Positions 47,413-57,126 are shown, counted from the stretch's first letter. The stretch is DNA of 64,000 nt from Bradyrhizobium ivorense (GCF_900696085.1 NZ_CAADFC020000008.1:1-64000); one strand, 5' to 3'. Notes: a model not told the origin generated them from the sequence alone. Numbers and translations are program-made.

Positions 47413-48003
47413 ATGACTGCAATCGAGAACACCGCACTCGGCAGACTTGAGAAGGAGGGTCGCCTGCTCAATGCCGTATTCAAAGGCGGGACCATTAAGC
47501 CTGGGCGGTTCGGCTTTCGTGGTGACGTCGCACTGAAATTCCAAACCCAGGTCGCGGACGAGAAGCGGCCGCCGGACTATTCGATCGAACAAGTTTTGAC
47601 CATCGCGCAGGATGGAGAGCGAACCATTCCAGTGCTAGCCGGCTATCTGCATTCCTTCGCCTATCTTGCCGACGTTGCAGGCGTGCTGGACAGCGCGTTA
47701 AGCCCCGACGGCAGCTACTTCATGTTCTGCAACAACATAGATCTGCTGGCGAAATACCGAGTCAAGCTTGGCGATGCCAATTTCCACGTCCTTCCGTGCG
47801 ACGAGTCCACAGTTTGGAAGGAGATGATGGACCTGGTCGGAATCAACAAGGACGACATCAAGAAGCTCGATTCAGGTGGCAAGCTGGATTACCTGCTCGA
47901 TGCGGCAAAGAATCTGGATCTGTCCTGTGACGAGATCTCGTACGAAGATGGACTGAAGAGGATGGAACCCGTGAAGAATCGGAACGAAAATCGGCCGGTC
48001 TGA
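47413..48003 (+). CDS. Unknown protein, probable NifA target
   Basis: A 196-residue soluble protein with good coding character: RLLNAVFKGGTIKPGRFGFRGDVALKFQTQVADEK, SIEQVLTIAQDGERTIPVLAGYLHSFAYLADVAGVLDSAL and an acidic C-terminal helix set. It has two cysteines (MFCNNI, LPCDES) not arranged as a known site. I recognise no family. A GAGG lies before the ATG. It shares its regulatory region with iscA and has a sigma-54-like promoter, so it is likely produced with nitrogenase. It ends 10 bases from the convergent Rieske gene. Confidence 0.75.
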   Translation: MTAIENTALGRLEKEGRLLNAVFKGGTIKPGRFGFRGDVALKFQTQVADEKRPPDYSIEQVLTIAQDGERTIPVLAGYLHSFAYLADVAGVLDSALSPDGSYFMFCNNIDLLAKYRVKLGDANFHVLPCDESTVWKEMMDLVGINKDDIKKLDSGGKLDYLLDAAKNLDLSCDEISYEDGLKRMEPVKNRNENRPV

Positions 48004-48012
48004 GCGCAGGCT

Positions 48013-48408
48013 TCATGCATCGGAGGGCGCATCGTCTTCGACAAGACGCACGCCGACGACGCAGATTTCGCCGTCCAGAACTGTCAGCGCGATCGGCGTG
48101 AGCACTCTGCCCTTGCATTGACCCTCGACGCACCGCCCGGTGCTCAGTTCAAAGGTCGATCCGTGCTTGCCGCACATCAGCCGGACGCCATATGGATCGA
48201 GGAATTCGTTTCGCTCCCAATCTAGTTTGACGCTGTTGTGCGGGCATTTGTTGACATAGCCAAGCACTTTCTTACTCCATCGGATCACAACGATGGGCCA
48301 CGGCCGCTGATTGCCCTCGTCATCGACGACCATAAGGTCAAATCCCCTCGCCCGTCGGTTTGGAATGTCGTCGAAGCCGCAAATCGCATAGATGGCATCT
48401 GGCTGCAT
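48013..48408 (-). CDS. Rieske-type [2Fe-2S] ferredoxin (copy 2)
   Basis: A 131-residue Rieske protein: Cys55 and His57 in CPHNSVKLDW, Cys79 and His82 in CGKHGSTFEL, with STGRCVEGQCKG. It is paralogous to the protein at 38.2 kb, sharing PWPIVVIR...LGYVNKCPH and the LTPIALTVLDGEICV tail. I start at MQPDAIY by comparison with that copy; a TTG 16 codons upstream would also be in frame. No promoter was recognised. It is convergent with the unknown NifA-target gene. Confidence 0.82.
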   Translation of the reverse strand: MQPDAIYAICGFDDIPNRRARGFDLMVVDDEGNQRPWPIVVIRWSKKVLGYVNKCPHNSVKLDWERNEFLDPYGVRLMCGKHGSTFELSTGRCVEGQCKGRVLTPIALTVLDGEICVVGVRLVEDDAPSDA

Positions 48409-49208
48409 TGACTGCTCGTTGATTGCGAGACGTGCCTCATTATCGCTGTACGTCAATTAAGCAAGACCCGGTAGGAGCGCCCAACCGGCTCAGCTTTGTG
48501 GCACGCCAAGCGAGCAAGCTCGACAGCGAGCACAACTCATTGGCGCGGGTGCGGCCGGCCGCGTCGCTTTCGCCCATCAGATTCCGATCACTTGATGGAA
48601 ACCGCTAAGCTGTCGCTCACAGAGCGGCAATGCCGTTCTGGTCAGCCGAACAAACCAGACCTGCGGATTGGCGTGGCCGTCACGTGTCTTCGACGGGAGG
48701 CGGCACACCGTCTCTCTGTACCCTCGGTCTTCGGATACACGGCGACGTTCCCGTGCATGCGGGGGCCGTAGCGGCTTGAACAGTGATGAGAATGATGCGG
48801 TCCGATCAGAGCCGAATAGAATACAATGAATCCTGGATGCTCGCAGGCCTTCTCGCTGAGCGCCAGCTAATCGAGAGCGGCGATGCAAACGTTTGCGTTA
48901 CGACTAGCGCTCGCCGGTCGCCACTTCGCCTTGACGAGCAGACTGGATTCGGCGGCGACATCAGAATCGATGTGCCAATACCGAGCGCCTCGTTAATGAA
49001 GCCGATTTGATAGTTGGCAATGATTCACGCCTTGCAGTCGGGCGAGCTTGCCGATGGCGGCACCCCTATCACCGCCAAATCCGAGGCAGGTTTTCCTTAG
49101 GGCGCACGCAGAAAGCGTGCGCCCTATCAAGCAAGAACGGTCGCTGCTGCGTGCACTCCGCGAATGCGGGCCGGCCACTTCTGGCCGGGTGGCATTATCG
49201 CGACTGCT
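48409..49208. other. Non-coding stretch with a strong hairpin
   Basis: About 800 bases between a Rieske gene and the NopP-like effector. No gene is supported. A hairpin at 49098-49126 lies 83 bases past the effector stop. Confidence 0.4.
49098..49126 (-). terminator. Hairpin after the NopP-like gene
   Basis: TAGGGCGCACGC and GCGTGCGCCCTA form a 12-bp perfect stem around AGAAA. It lies downstream of the minus-strand effector gene. No T-run follows, so termination strength is uncertain. Confidence 0.5.
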
Positions 49209-50033
49209 TTACTCCATGCTCAGCCCGGCAAGGGCGCGCTCTAAGTAGAATGACGGATCATCGTCAGAAGAGTTCCACTCTTCAGTAGCAGTATCGCCGT
49301 CATCTACCTTAGCAAGGTACTTTGTGGGCTTGCCTACTCGCTGCCACTCGTTGTTATCATTCTTCGTCCACACTTCGGGATGCTGATGAGGATCAAGCAC
49401 CCAGTTATTTTCATCCCAGTGAACAAAACCCATTTCCGCCAAGCGGGGTTCCATGCCGGGCAAGGCCGGGTTTGACAAGATCAACGGATCAGCGCCATCC
49501 TTTCTCAATTGGTGTTCCAGCAGAATATCGCCCGCATTTTCGGCCAGGGGATGCGTCACCCGGAGGTCTACGACAGAAGTGATATCGTTGCGCCCGAACT
49601 GTTGCCGGAAATCCTCTCTATCGATGAGAACCGGACCTCCCGCTCTTAGGAGCCCAACAGTTTCGTTACCCAACTGATAGCTGTAAAATCGCGCGGGCCT
49701 GGTCGGATCGTAATGAGTGCTTCTATAGCCTCCAGCAACAATTGCCGCGCGCTCGGCCTTCTTGGATACGAAATCCGAGTACTCTTGTGGATTCCTGGCG
49801 ATCTGCCTGATGTCGTCGCCCAAAAATCTCCGCAGCCCTGCATTGAAGGAAGATTCGGTGATGTCGTCTATTGGTGGATCCGAAGCCAGAAAGTATAGCG
49901 CCGGCGACGACCCACCTGACCCGACGTCTGAAAGCGTTTCCGCAAAGCGCGGGCTATCTCCCGCCTCTTCCGATTCATCAGCTTGGCTGGCGTTTGGGGA
50001 CTGGCTGGATGAGCCGACGATTCTGCCATACAT
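49209..50033 (-). CDS. nopP: NopP-like type III effector
   Basis: A 274-residue protein. The first 50 residues are Ser/Gly-rich (MYGRIVGSSSQSPNASQADE), as in rhizobial type III secretion signals. The body contains FYSYQLGNETVGLLRAGGP and VVDLRVTHPLAENAGDILLEHQLR, resembling a GNAT-like strand-helix pattern, and the overall length and MYGRI start fit NopP of rhizobia. NopP can decide nodulation compatibility with soybean Rj2. A tts-box-like site lies 80 bases upstream, supporting TtsI control. The identification is from memory of the family, so moderate. It sits inside the nif cluster. Confidence 0.6.
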   Translation of the reverse strand: MYGRIVGSSSQSPNASQADESEEAGDSPRFAETLSDVGSGGSSPALYFLASDPPIDDITESSFNAGLRRFLGDDIRQIARNPQEYSDFVSKKAERAAIVAGGYRSTHYDPTRPARFYSYQLGNETVGLLRAGGPVLIDREDFRQQFGRNDITSVVDLRVTHPLAENAGDILLEHQLRKDGADPLILSNPALPGMEPRLAEMGFVHWDENNWVLDPHQHPEVWTKNDNNEWQRVGKPTKYLAKVDDGDTATEEWNSSDDDPSFYLERALAGLSME

Positions 50034-50112
50034 CAGATCGCTCTCTTATCGGCACAATTGCACGCTGTAGAGCTCGTGCCGCGCAAGCTCTGACCACGAG
50101 GATACGCGGCTT

Positions 50113-50130
50113 AGCTGACCGTAAGCTGAC
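50113..50130 (-). promoter_or_regulatory. tts box upstream of the NopP-like gene
   Basis: Minus-strand GTCAGCTTACGGTCAGCT matches GTCAGCTTnTCGnnAGCT except at two core bases (CG for TC). It is 80 bases before the effector ATG, in the right orientation. Confidence 0.65.
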
Positions 50131-50969
50131 CCACACGGCGCAGAACATCTGCCCGGCTTCCATGTAACGACCAGGCTATCAGCACGCGATTCGTAAACAC
50201 GCGTTGCTCATCGAGCTGCAATCGATAGCCGCGCATATTTCTGATGGTTGATTTTTCGGAGACCGGCCGGTTGTCGATACAGATCCGCGACCACCGCCAC
50301 ATCAGACCGCTGGGACCTCATAGGTTTGAGCAGGCCATTGACCAAATGCAACCGTTCGTCGAGGGCCGGCCCGAGCTTGCCCCCATCAGCCGTTCCATGC
50401 TTTTCTTAGTGTGCTACCGATCTCGACGATCCCGCATACGCTCTTGCACTGTCCCTCCGATCCGGTGCAACGACACCGTCAGTGCCAAACCAAGACGGGT
50501 ACGGAAGAAACAACTAACTGCTGCCGTCACCAGATTCCGCGTCAACGCGATCGGTCATGGATCCATCGTTGGCGGCACCGAGGCCAAGGTACGGCTCCCC
50601 TGTTCCTGAAGAGGACAAGCTACGGGACATAATCGGAACCATCTGGAGGAGTGCGCCCTACTTCGGGGAGCCCGCATTCTCCGACCATCTGGATCGCGTC
50701 TAGTTCACCCTACTCTCCGAGCCCGGATAGGTGCAGGACGTCCTTCCACGAAAACGTAGATCTTGCGGAGGATCTTCTCCACGGGATTACCACTCAATGT
50801 ATTGGCTTGCCTTCTGCGAGCCTAACCGCAATGTCTCCGCTCCCTCCGTCCAACAATCGAGGCTACCACTCACGCCGGCCCAGTCTCAGGTTCGGGTTGT
50901 ACGAGACCAGCGATGGTTCTAGTCTATCGGGTCCATCGCCCCTGCCGCAGAGAAAGATCCAGCCTTGGC
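50131..50969. other. Non-coding stretch between the effector and fdxB
   Basis: About 840 bases with overlapping weak frames on both strands. No family recognised. It separates the effector from the nif structural operon. Confidence 0.35.
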
Positions 50970-51269
50970 TCACGCAGCTTCGGCCGCGCCTGAACCGTGC
51001 GTCTGGCAATTGGCCGGACAAACCCTGGCGCAGGCGCCGCAGCCGATGCAGGCACCCTGATCATTCAAAACCATGATCTTCTTTTCGATCTCATCATCCT
51101 CGTCGTCGTCAAGGTCGACAAGTTCGTCCTCCTCGTTGATTCCCTTCAATGTCATAACATCTCGACCGCACACCTTGAAGCAGCGGCCACAGCCGATGCA
51201 CTTTTTGGCATCGATCGAGATCAAGTAGTCCGGCGTCCAGTCGCGGCCATCGCGCGTGGCAAATGACAT
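50970..51269 (-). CDS. fdxB: Nif-specific ferredoxin III (FdxB)
   Basis: A 99-residue ferredoxin with two 4Fe-4S motifs: Cys24, 27, 30 and 34 (CIGCGRCFKVC), then Cys74, 77, 80 and 84 (CIGCGACARVC). They are separated by an acidic insertion (ELVDLDDDEDDEIEKK). This layout is that of FdxB after nifX-associated genes. AAGGAG precedes the start. It is the last gene of the nifDKENX operon. Confidence 0.93.
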   Translation of the reverse strand: MSFATRDGRDWTPDYLISIDAKKCIGCGRCFKVCGRDVMTLKGINEEDELVDLDDDEDDEIEKKIMVLNDQGACIGCGACARVCPANCQTHGSGAAEAA

Positions 51270-51282
51270 GAATCGGACTCCT

Positions 51283-51483
51283 TTAGCTATTTTCCAGCGC
51301 CTTCAAATCATGGTTTTTGCGTTCGAGTTCGGCATACGCGTCATGCGCCTTCTGGGCCACCGCCATGATCGACGTCCAGTTGATGGGAAGTTCTTCCGAG
51401 AGGTCGTGCAGATCCATTTTGGCTTGTAGCGCTTTGGCCGAAAGTTTCTTTAGCTCCGCCTTCAGTAGTTCACGATCGCTCAT
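51283..51483 (-). CDS. Small nif protein, CCE_0567/DUF683 type
   Basis: A 66-residue helical protein: LLKAELKKLSAKALQAKMDLHDLSEELPINWTSIMAVAQKAHDAYAELERKNHDLKALE. It matches the Rop-like helical hairpin family always found between the NifX-associated gene and fdxB. I start at MSDREL because GAGGG lies six bases upstream; the frame upstream begins with TTG inside the previous gene's end. Confidence 0.85.
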   Translation of the reverse strand: MSDRELLKAELKKLSAKALQAKMDLHDLSEELPINWTSIMAVAQKAHDAYAELERKNHDLKALENS

Positions 51484-51491
51484 GAGTGCCC

Positions 51492-51962
51492 TCAATAATT
51501 TGCCACGTCCGGAAATTTCCGGATCAAGTCGATTCCGGCCCCGACATATTTGTCACCCTCCCGCGCGAGCTTTGCGAGGTTGTCAAAGCCGAAGCGATGC
51601 ATATCGCGCAGCTGCTTGTTCACGGCGATCAGCCGCCCCCCAATCAGCACCATGCGGCCAAAGCCTTCATGATGCATCTTCAGCATCGGCTGGATCATCA
51701 CGCCGGTGGCCCTCTCGATCGAGAGTGCGACTGCGTTGAAGAACAGCTCCAGCCGCCACAGCGTGTCGGGATCAGGATCGCCGACAATCGGCAGTGCTCG
51801 TCGCTTCTCCTTGTCCAAGATATAGGGTTCAAGCAGCTCGAAATCGCTCTTGGCCTCCCAGGCTCCGTTGGTATCCTGAGCGCGCCATATCTTGACCAGC
51901 TCCTTGAGGAACGGGGAATCGAGGGCGTCGCCCTGCTGCGCCATCTCTGCGGCCTCGGTCAT
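51492..51962 (-). CDS. NifX-associated nitrogen fixation protein (DUF269)
   Basis: A 156-residue protein of the NifX-associated family: [33 protein letters not shown], then [33 protein letters not shown]. It always follows nifX, and its precise role in cofactor traffic is unknown. It starts six bases after the nifX stop. Confidence 0.92.
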   Translation of the reverse strand: MTEAAEMAQQGDALDSPFLKELVKIWRAQDTNGAWEAKSDFELLEPYILDKEKRRALPIVGDPDPDTLWRLELFFNAVALSIERATGVMIQPMLKMHHEGFGRMVLIGGRLIAVNKQLRDMHRFGFDNLAKLAREGDKYVGAGIDLIRKFPDVANY

Positions 51963-51968
51963 CTCACC

Positions 51969-52364
51969 TCATTCGTCGAACTCGAATGTGCGCCGTTGGT
52001 CCTTCGCCAAGGCCTTGCGCAGCCACGGCGGCGGCGTGCCTTTCAATACGCGCTCGAGCTTTTCGAGCAGCGCAAGGATGTTTTCTGGCTTGTTCACCTT
52101 GATAGGATGGATGTTGTTGGCCACGACCCGTGCAGCGCCGGCACCGCCGATGGCGGCAACATACAGGATTGCGCAATCCTTGATCGCCTCGATCTTCGGC
52201 GCCAGCTTGTCGTCGTCGCCGTCTTCCTTGAGATCTCCCTCGAACTCAACCGCTTTGAGAAACACGTGCCCGCTTGGCGCGACATCGTAGATAGCGATAT
52301 TCTTTGCCCAACCAAAATGGGCATCGACGCGTCTTAGGTCTTGCGTGGCGAATGCGACCTTCAT
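51969..52364 (-). CDS. nifX: FeMo-cofactor carrier NifX
   Basis: A 131-residue NifX: MKVAFATQDLRRVDAHFGWAKNIAIYDV, then AIKDCAILYVAAIGGAGAARVVANNIHPIKV. It binds NifB-cofactor or the VK cluster and passes it to NifEN. The ATG overlaps the nifN stop (ATGA). Full length. Confidence 0.95.
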   Translation of the reverse strand: MKVAFATQDLRRVDAHFGWAKNIAIYDVAPSGHVFLKAVEFEGDLKEDGDDDKLAPKIEAIKDCAILYVAAIGGAGAARVVANNIHPIKVNKPENILALLEKLERVLKGTPPPWLRKALAKDQRRTFEFDE

Positions 52365-53761
52365 GCAGTTGACCTCTCAGCTGCACTGCGGTGGCCCGAC
52401 ACTAGCGGCAGTGCCGCCGAAGGCCTCCATCTATCAGGCGTCGGCTGATGATTCTCCTCGCGGTCCGCGATCACAAGATTGGCAATATCAAAGATGAGAT
52501 CGCGCGTGCCACGATAACCGATCGATAGTTGGTGCCCTGCGCCAAGCCGATCGAACATCGGAAAACCGGCTCGATAGAACGGGATTTTCAGCCGAGCCGC
52601 CGCTTGCCTGCCATGCGAATGCGTGATCAGCAGGTCGCAATGCTTTGTTCTGGCTAGCTCTTCCAGATCCTCAAGATCGCCGATCAGCACCTCCTCGGTC
52701 TTGATCCGCTCGGTCACCGCCGACTGCGTGGTCGTGACGGCCGCGCTCACCTGCGCGCCCATCTCGTGCAGCATGCTGGACAGGTCGAACAGCAGGTCTG
52801 GCTCGGCCGCGATTGCAAGTTTGCGACCACCAATATGGAAGTGCGCGTCCAGCATTGCGTCAGTGAGCTGGCCGCGCTGGCGCCGATATTTCGATGGCAC
52901 GGGGCGGCCGCTGATCTCACTCAGAAAAGTCATGAATTCGTCGTTCGGACCGAGACCGCATAACCGTTCGAACAGGCGAAATGGCACGCCGGTCCTGGCC
53001 TGCATGACCTCTGCTGCTCGCCGCATCTGCCAGCCTATTGCGATAGTCCACCCTGCGCCGCCCATGTTTGCGATTTCGGCCACGCCGATGCCGCCGATGG
53101 TCGTCGGGATAAAGTCATCAGGGATATGCCCATCGAGCGACCCCGCCAGATCAGGCAGGAAAGACGGCCGCAACCCAAAATCCTCGAGGATAGCGCGGAG
53201 TTCATCAAGATCACCCGGCGTGAGGTGGCATCCTGGAAGAACATTCACCCTCGATGGATCGCGCAGGCCATTGACGTTTGGCCCTTCCACCAGCAACTCC
53301 ACAATGCTCGCCACGGCCTTCTCCCAGCCGTCCTGGAACGCCCCCTTGAAATCAGGCGTCGAGACATAGACCAGCGGTAATTTCGCAAGCTGCGGATGCT
53401 TGTCCCGGATCAGCTTGAGGTAGGCATCGACATCGTCTCCATTGGTCTCGGTGACACCGGTCGAGCAGATTCCTATGATCTTTGGCTTGGCACGATTGTA
53501 GATATTGAGTATCGCCTGCTCGAGATTCTCATAGCCGCCGAGCACGGTCGCGACCTCGCTCATCGCGGTGGTCTGCAGCGGTACAGCCTCCTTGAAATGC
53601 CGCACAAAGAGGGTGAGCCCGAAGGAGGTACAACCTTGTGAGCCGTGCAAGAGCGGCATCGCCCCGCTTAGCCCCATGAACGCAAATGCGCCGCCGATCG
53701 GCTGGCTCATCTTCAACGGGTTAACTGCGCATGCTTTCGTCGGCACCGTGGCGATGGCCAT
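52361..53761 (-). CDS. nifN: FeMo-cofactor scaffold subunit NifN
   Basis: A 466-residue NifK-like subunit: AVNPLKMSQPIGGAFAFMGLSGAMPLLHGSQGCTSFG near the N-terminus and CSTGVTETNGDDV near 100-112 carry the cluster cysteines. NifEN matures the cofactor before insertion into NifDK. It lies nine bases after nifE and overlaps nifX. No truncation. Confidence 0.96.
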   Translation of the reverse strand: MAIATVPTKACAVNPLKMSQPIGGAFAFMGLSGAMPLLHGSQGCTSFGLTLFVRHFKEAVPLQTTAMSEVATVLGGYENLEQAILNIYNRAKPKIIGICSTGVTETNGDDVDAYLKLIRDKHPQLAKLPLVYVSTPDFKGAFQDGWEKAVASIVELLVEGPNVNGLRDPSRVNVLPGCHLTPGDLDELRAILEDFGLRPSFLPDLAGSLDGHIPDDFIPTTIGGIGVAEIANMGGAGWTIAIGWQMRRAAEVMQARTGVPFRLFERLCGLGPNDEFMTFLSEISGRPVPSKYRRQRGQLTDAMLDAHFHIGGRKLAIAAEPDLLFDLSSMLHEMGAQVSAAVTTTQSAVTERIKTEEVLIGDLEDLEELARTKHCDLLITHSHGRQAAARLKIPFYRAGFPMFDRLGAGHQLSIGYRGTRDLIFDIANLVIADREENHQPTPDRWRPSAALPLVSGHRSAAERSTA

Positions 53762-53770
53762 GACACCTCC

Positions 53771-55417
53771 CTATTCGGCGGCCTGCAGCCCGGCGGGCGG
53801 CGAGGACGCCAGGACGTCCTCGATGCGTCGCCTGCAGCATCCGCCGACGGCGTTGGTGTGGTCTCTGACTGCCTCGACGCTCCTCAGGTCATGCGTGTAG
53901 ATCGCATCTTCGATCGTGCCGAGATCGACTGTGTTGCAGAAGCAGATCTTCCTCGCGCGCCGCGCCGCTTCGGCGAGCGCCGGATCGTGCGCGATCGCGG
54001 CCACCGGCGATTGCATCTGCATCATCGCCTTGGCCAATGCCTCCCATGGCGCCGGTCGACGTAACTGCTCCCACATCGGGTTGGAGAGCGACTTATCGAT
54101 CTCCTCCACCAGCTTGACCATTCCGACATAGCCCATATAGGCGTGGCAACGCTCCTGGTTGACATCGAGCCAGGGCATCGCCGCCTTCAGTGCAACGAAC
54201 TGCGATTTGCCGCCCGAGAGCATGATGTCCGCTTTGGCGTCCTTCAACATCCTGTACATTTCGCGCGGCGTCATATCCTCGATCATGTGGGCATCTTGCC
54301 CCATGAGCAGCTTGATGCGTTCCTTGTCCTGCCTTGTCGACTTCTTCACACTGGTTCCGACCATTTCGAGGCCGGCTTCCTGTAGTGCCGCAACGACCGA
54401 CCATGACTTGACGCCGCCGGTAATCAATAACGCCTTCTTGCCTTTTAATCGTGGCTTGTACGGCTCGATCGCAGCCCACGCTCTCGCCTCCTCGCGTGCG
54501 ATCACCGCTTCGGTGCGCTCGAGCAGCTCTTGCGGCGCGCCACGTTCAACCAATAAGCGGGCAATCTGGCGCAGCGAATCGCTCGAATCCTGAATACCGT
54601 AGAACGACCCTTCGAAGAACGGGATCCCGTAGCGTTCCTCCATCTTGCGTGCGACGTTGACCATGGCCTTCGAGCACACCAGCATCGCCGCCCGTGCCCG
54701 ATGGGATGAAGCGACCTCGCGATATTTGGCATCGCCCGAGATGCAAGACAGAATCCGGATGCCAAGCTCTTCGAACAACGGCTTTACCTGCCAGAGCTCT
54801 CCCGAGAGATTAAATTCTCCGATCAGGTTGACGTCGTACGGTGTGGCGTAGTCCGGCTCCTGTGTTCCGATTACATAGTCGAGCAAGGCCTCGCCGGCGA
54901 GCTTGTTACCGAGGTTCTTGGAACCAACGAACCCCGGGGAATTGATCGGAATCACCGGCTTGCCGAACCTTTGAGACGCCGCCTTGCAGACCGCGTTGAT
55001 ATCGTCGCCGATCATGGCCGGGATGCAGGTCTGATAGACGAAGATTGCGGGCGGATCGTGCTTGTCGATGATCTCCTTGATCGCTTTGCAGAGCCGCTTC
55101 TCACCCCCAAATACGATATCTGTTTCGCTCATGTCCGTTGTGAATGCGGTACGCCACAGACTAGAGCCGGAGGACGCCGCGCCGCGATTGTCCCAAGAAT
55201 TGCCTTCGCATGCGATCGGGCCATGCACGAGGTGAGCGACGTCGGTAAAGGGCTGCAGCGCAATCTTGGCGCCGTCGAAGGCACACCCGCCCGCAGCGCT
55301 GCCCGGCTGCAGTTGCTTGGTGCAACCCTTCTTGCGCTCAGCCTCCGACTTACTGCCATTCTTAGCGCAGCCCGGCTCGCTGAAGATATCCTTGACCGTG
55401 GCCGCTAGCGAACTCAT
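53771..55417 (-). CDS. nifE: FeMo-cofactor scaffold subunit NifE
   Basis: A 548-residue NifD-like subunit with cysteines at 45 (GGCAFDGA), 70 (GPIACEGNSW) and 131 (QTCIPAMIGDD). LSCISGDAKY holds the residue equivalent to the NifD cofactor Cys. The C-terminal extension has a second Cys-rich tail (KICFCNTVDLG). The start at MSSLAA has AGGA eight bases upstream; the frame is open earlier inside nifK's end. It forms the scaffold with NifN. Confidence 0.96.
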   Translation of the reverse strand: MSSLAATVKDIFSEPGCAKNGSKSEAERKKGCTKQLQPGSAAGGCAFDGAKIALQPFTDVAHLVHGPIACEGNSWDNRGAASSGSSLWRTAFTTDMSETDIVFGGEKRLCKAIKEIIDKHDPPAIFVYQTCIPAMIGDDINAVCKAASQRFGKPVIPINSPGFVGSKNLGNKLAGEALLDYVIGTQEPDYATPYDVNLIGEFNLSGELWQVKPLFEELGIRILSCISGDAKYREVASSHRARAAMLVCSKAMVNVARKMEERYGIPFFEGSFYGIQDSSDSLRQIARLLVERGAPQELLERTEAVIAREEARAWAAIEPYKPRLKGKKALLITGGVKSWSVVAALQEAGLEMVGTSVKKSTRQDKERIKLLMGQDAHMIEDMTPREMYRMLKDAKADIMLSGGKSQFVALKAAMPWLDVNQERCHAYMGYVGMVKLVEEIDKSLSNPMWEQLRRPAPWEALAKAMMQMQSPVAAIAHDPALAEAARRARKICFCNTVDLGTIEDAIYTHDLRSVEAVRDHTNAVGGCCRRRIEDVLASSPPAGLQAAE

Positions 55418-55512
55418 AAGCTTTTTCCTCTCAGCGAAAGCAACTCTCTGCCGACCATCTTGCGCGTGCCATCGGCGAGTGTTCCGGCGATGGGCACGCG
55501 CACTCTCCGCCA

Positions 55513-57069
55513 TCAACGAATGATGTCGAAGCTATAGTCAGTTTTGCCAAGAACATTTGTCTTCTTGTCGATTTCATCGAAGATCTTGTCGAGGATCTTC
55601 ACCAGCACATTCAGGCCGCCCTGATAGCCCCACACAGGGGAGCGGTGATGGTGATGCCGATCAAAAATTGGAAACCCGATCCGGATCAGTGGCGTTCCAG
55701 TGTCCCGTTCCAGGTACTTGCCGTGGGTATTGCCGATCAGAAAATCAACAGGCTCCGTGAACAAGAGCGAGCGCATGTGCCAGAGGTCGCGCCCCGGATA
55801 GACTTGGCAGGCTTGACCAAATGGCGAGCTTGCAAACAGCGCCTGCATTTTTTCCTGCCACGCCTTGTTGCCATTGGTGGACAGAACATGGGTCGGTTCG
55901 GCGCCGAGTTCGAGCAGAAAGGCAGCCAACCCATAGCAGAGATCCGGGTCGCCATAGATCGCGAACTTCTTGCCATGGATATGCGCGCTGGAATCCGCGA
56001 TGGCATCAACCAAGCGGCCGCGCTCTCGCGCGAGTTCCTCCGGAACCTCCTTGCCGCTGATGCGTGATAACGCCACGAGAAACTCATCCGTTGCGGATAC
56101 ACCCACCGGGTAATTGAAAGACACGACGTCCTGGCCATGCTCGGACACGAACGGCAGCGTTTTTTCCGTACACCATTGCTGCATGGAGATTGTCGCCTTG
56201 GCATGAATCGCGTTAGCCGCGTCTTCCAGCGTGGTGCCGCCGTCATACATCCGGAACTCGCCATCGGTCGGGGTATCGAAGACTTCAGAGTTATCGGCGA
56301 GAATCGTGTGTTTGATGCCCATCAATGCCAAGATTCGCTTGATCTCGCGAAGGTTTCCAACGGTATTGCCATCAAAACCACCGATGATGTTGATTGCCTC
56401 ATTTGGCTTGCGCTCCAGCTTCGGCGCCGTTCCAGCCTTGCCGTCCCAAAAATGCTCGAGAATGCCCTTGAGTGCATTGTCGTAGCCCGTGACGTGGCTG
56501 CCGACGAACGCTGGTGTGTGCGCGAACGGCACGTCGAACTCTGCCGGAACTGAGCCTTTTTCCTTCGACGTCTTGATGAAGGCGTTGAGGTCATCACCGA
56601 TCACCTCAGCCATGCAGGTCGTCGAGACCGCTATCATCTTGGGTTTGTACATGTTGTAGCTGTTGGCGAGGCCGTCGATCATATTGTTCAGCCCCCCGAA
56701 TACAGCGGCGTCTTCCGTCATCGACGAAGATACGCAGGAGCTCGGCTCCTTGAAGTGCCGCGACAGATGGCTGCGGTAATAGGCCACGCAGCCTTGCGAG
56801 CCATGGACGAAGGGCAGCGTGCCCTCAAAACCGACTGAGACGAATACCGCGCCAAGCGGCTGGCAGGCCTTGGCCGGATTTACCGTAAGCGCCTCCCGCG
56901 CGAAATTCTTCTCGCGGTATTCGGGCGTTTTCGTCCATTGCTTGATACGTTCGACCTCGGCAGGATCGCGGGGATTTTCGAACAACTTCTTGTCGGCCAG
57001 CATTTGTTGGTATTCTGGACCGCGGAACAGTTCGAGATGATCGAGCACATGTTCTGCACTCTGCGCCAT
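55513..57069 (-). CDS. nifK: Nitrogenase MoFe protein beta subunit NifK
   Basis: A 518-residue subunit with P-cluster ligands Cys69 (KACQPLGA), Cys94 (SQGCVAYY) and Cys152 ([11 protein letters not shown]), and the HLSRHFKEP motif. It holds half of the P-cluster, receiving electrons from NifH. It is separated from nifD by 89 bases containing a long perfect palindrome. Full length. Confidence 0.98.
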   Translation of the reverse strand: MAQSAEHVLDHLELFRGPEYQQMLADKKLFENPRDPAEVERIKQWTKTPEYREKNFAREALTVNPAKACQPLGAVFVSVGFEGTLPFVHGSQGCVAYYRSHLSRHFKEPSSCVSSSMTEDAAVFGGLNNMIDGLANSYNMYKPKMIAVSTTCMAEVIGDDLNAFIKTSKEKGSVPAEFDVPFAHTPAFVGSHVTGYDNALKGILEHFWDGKAGTAPKLERKPNEAINIIGGFDGNTVGNLREIKRILALMGIKHTILADNSEVFDTPTDGEFRMYDGGTTLEDAANAIHAKATISMQQWCTEKTLPFVSEHGQDVVSFNYPVGVSATDEFLVALSRISGKEVPEELARERGRLVDAIADSSAHIHGKKFAIYGDPDLCYGLAAFLLELGAEPTHVLSTNGNKAWQEKMQALFASSPFGQACQVYPGRDLWHMRSLLFTEPVDFLIGNTHGKYLERDTGTPLIRIGFPIFDRHHHHRSPVWGYQGGLNVLVKILDKIFDEIDKKTNVLGKTDYSFDIIR

Positions 57070-57102
57070 TGTTAAGATCCTTCACTATCGAAATTGATGT
57101 CG

Positions 57103-57126
57103 CCCAGCTCTCCGCGGAGAGCTGGG
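57103..57126. repeat. Perfect 24-base palindrome between nifD and nifK
   Basis: CCCAGCTCTC, CGCG and GAGAGCTGGG together form a perfect inverted repeat, able to fold into a stem with a minimal loop in the nifDK transcript. It could stabilise the 3' end of nifD mRNA or set the ratio of the subunits. No T-run follows, so it is unlikely to be a full terminator. Confidence 0.75.

Noticed and set aside
48409..48700. Sigma-54 promoter for the second Rieske gene
   Set aside because: No GG-N10-GC with an acceptable match was found on the minus strand in the upstream region.
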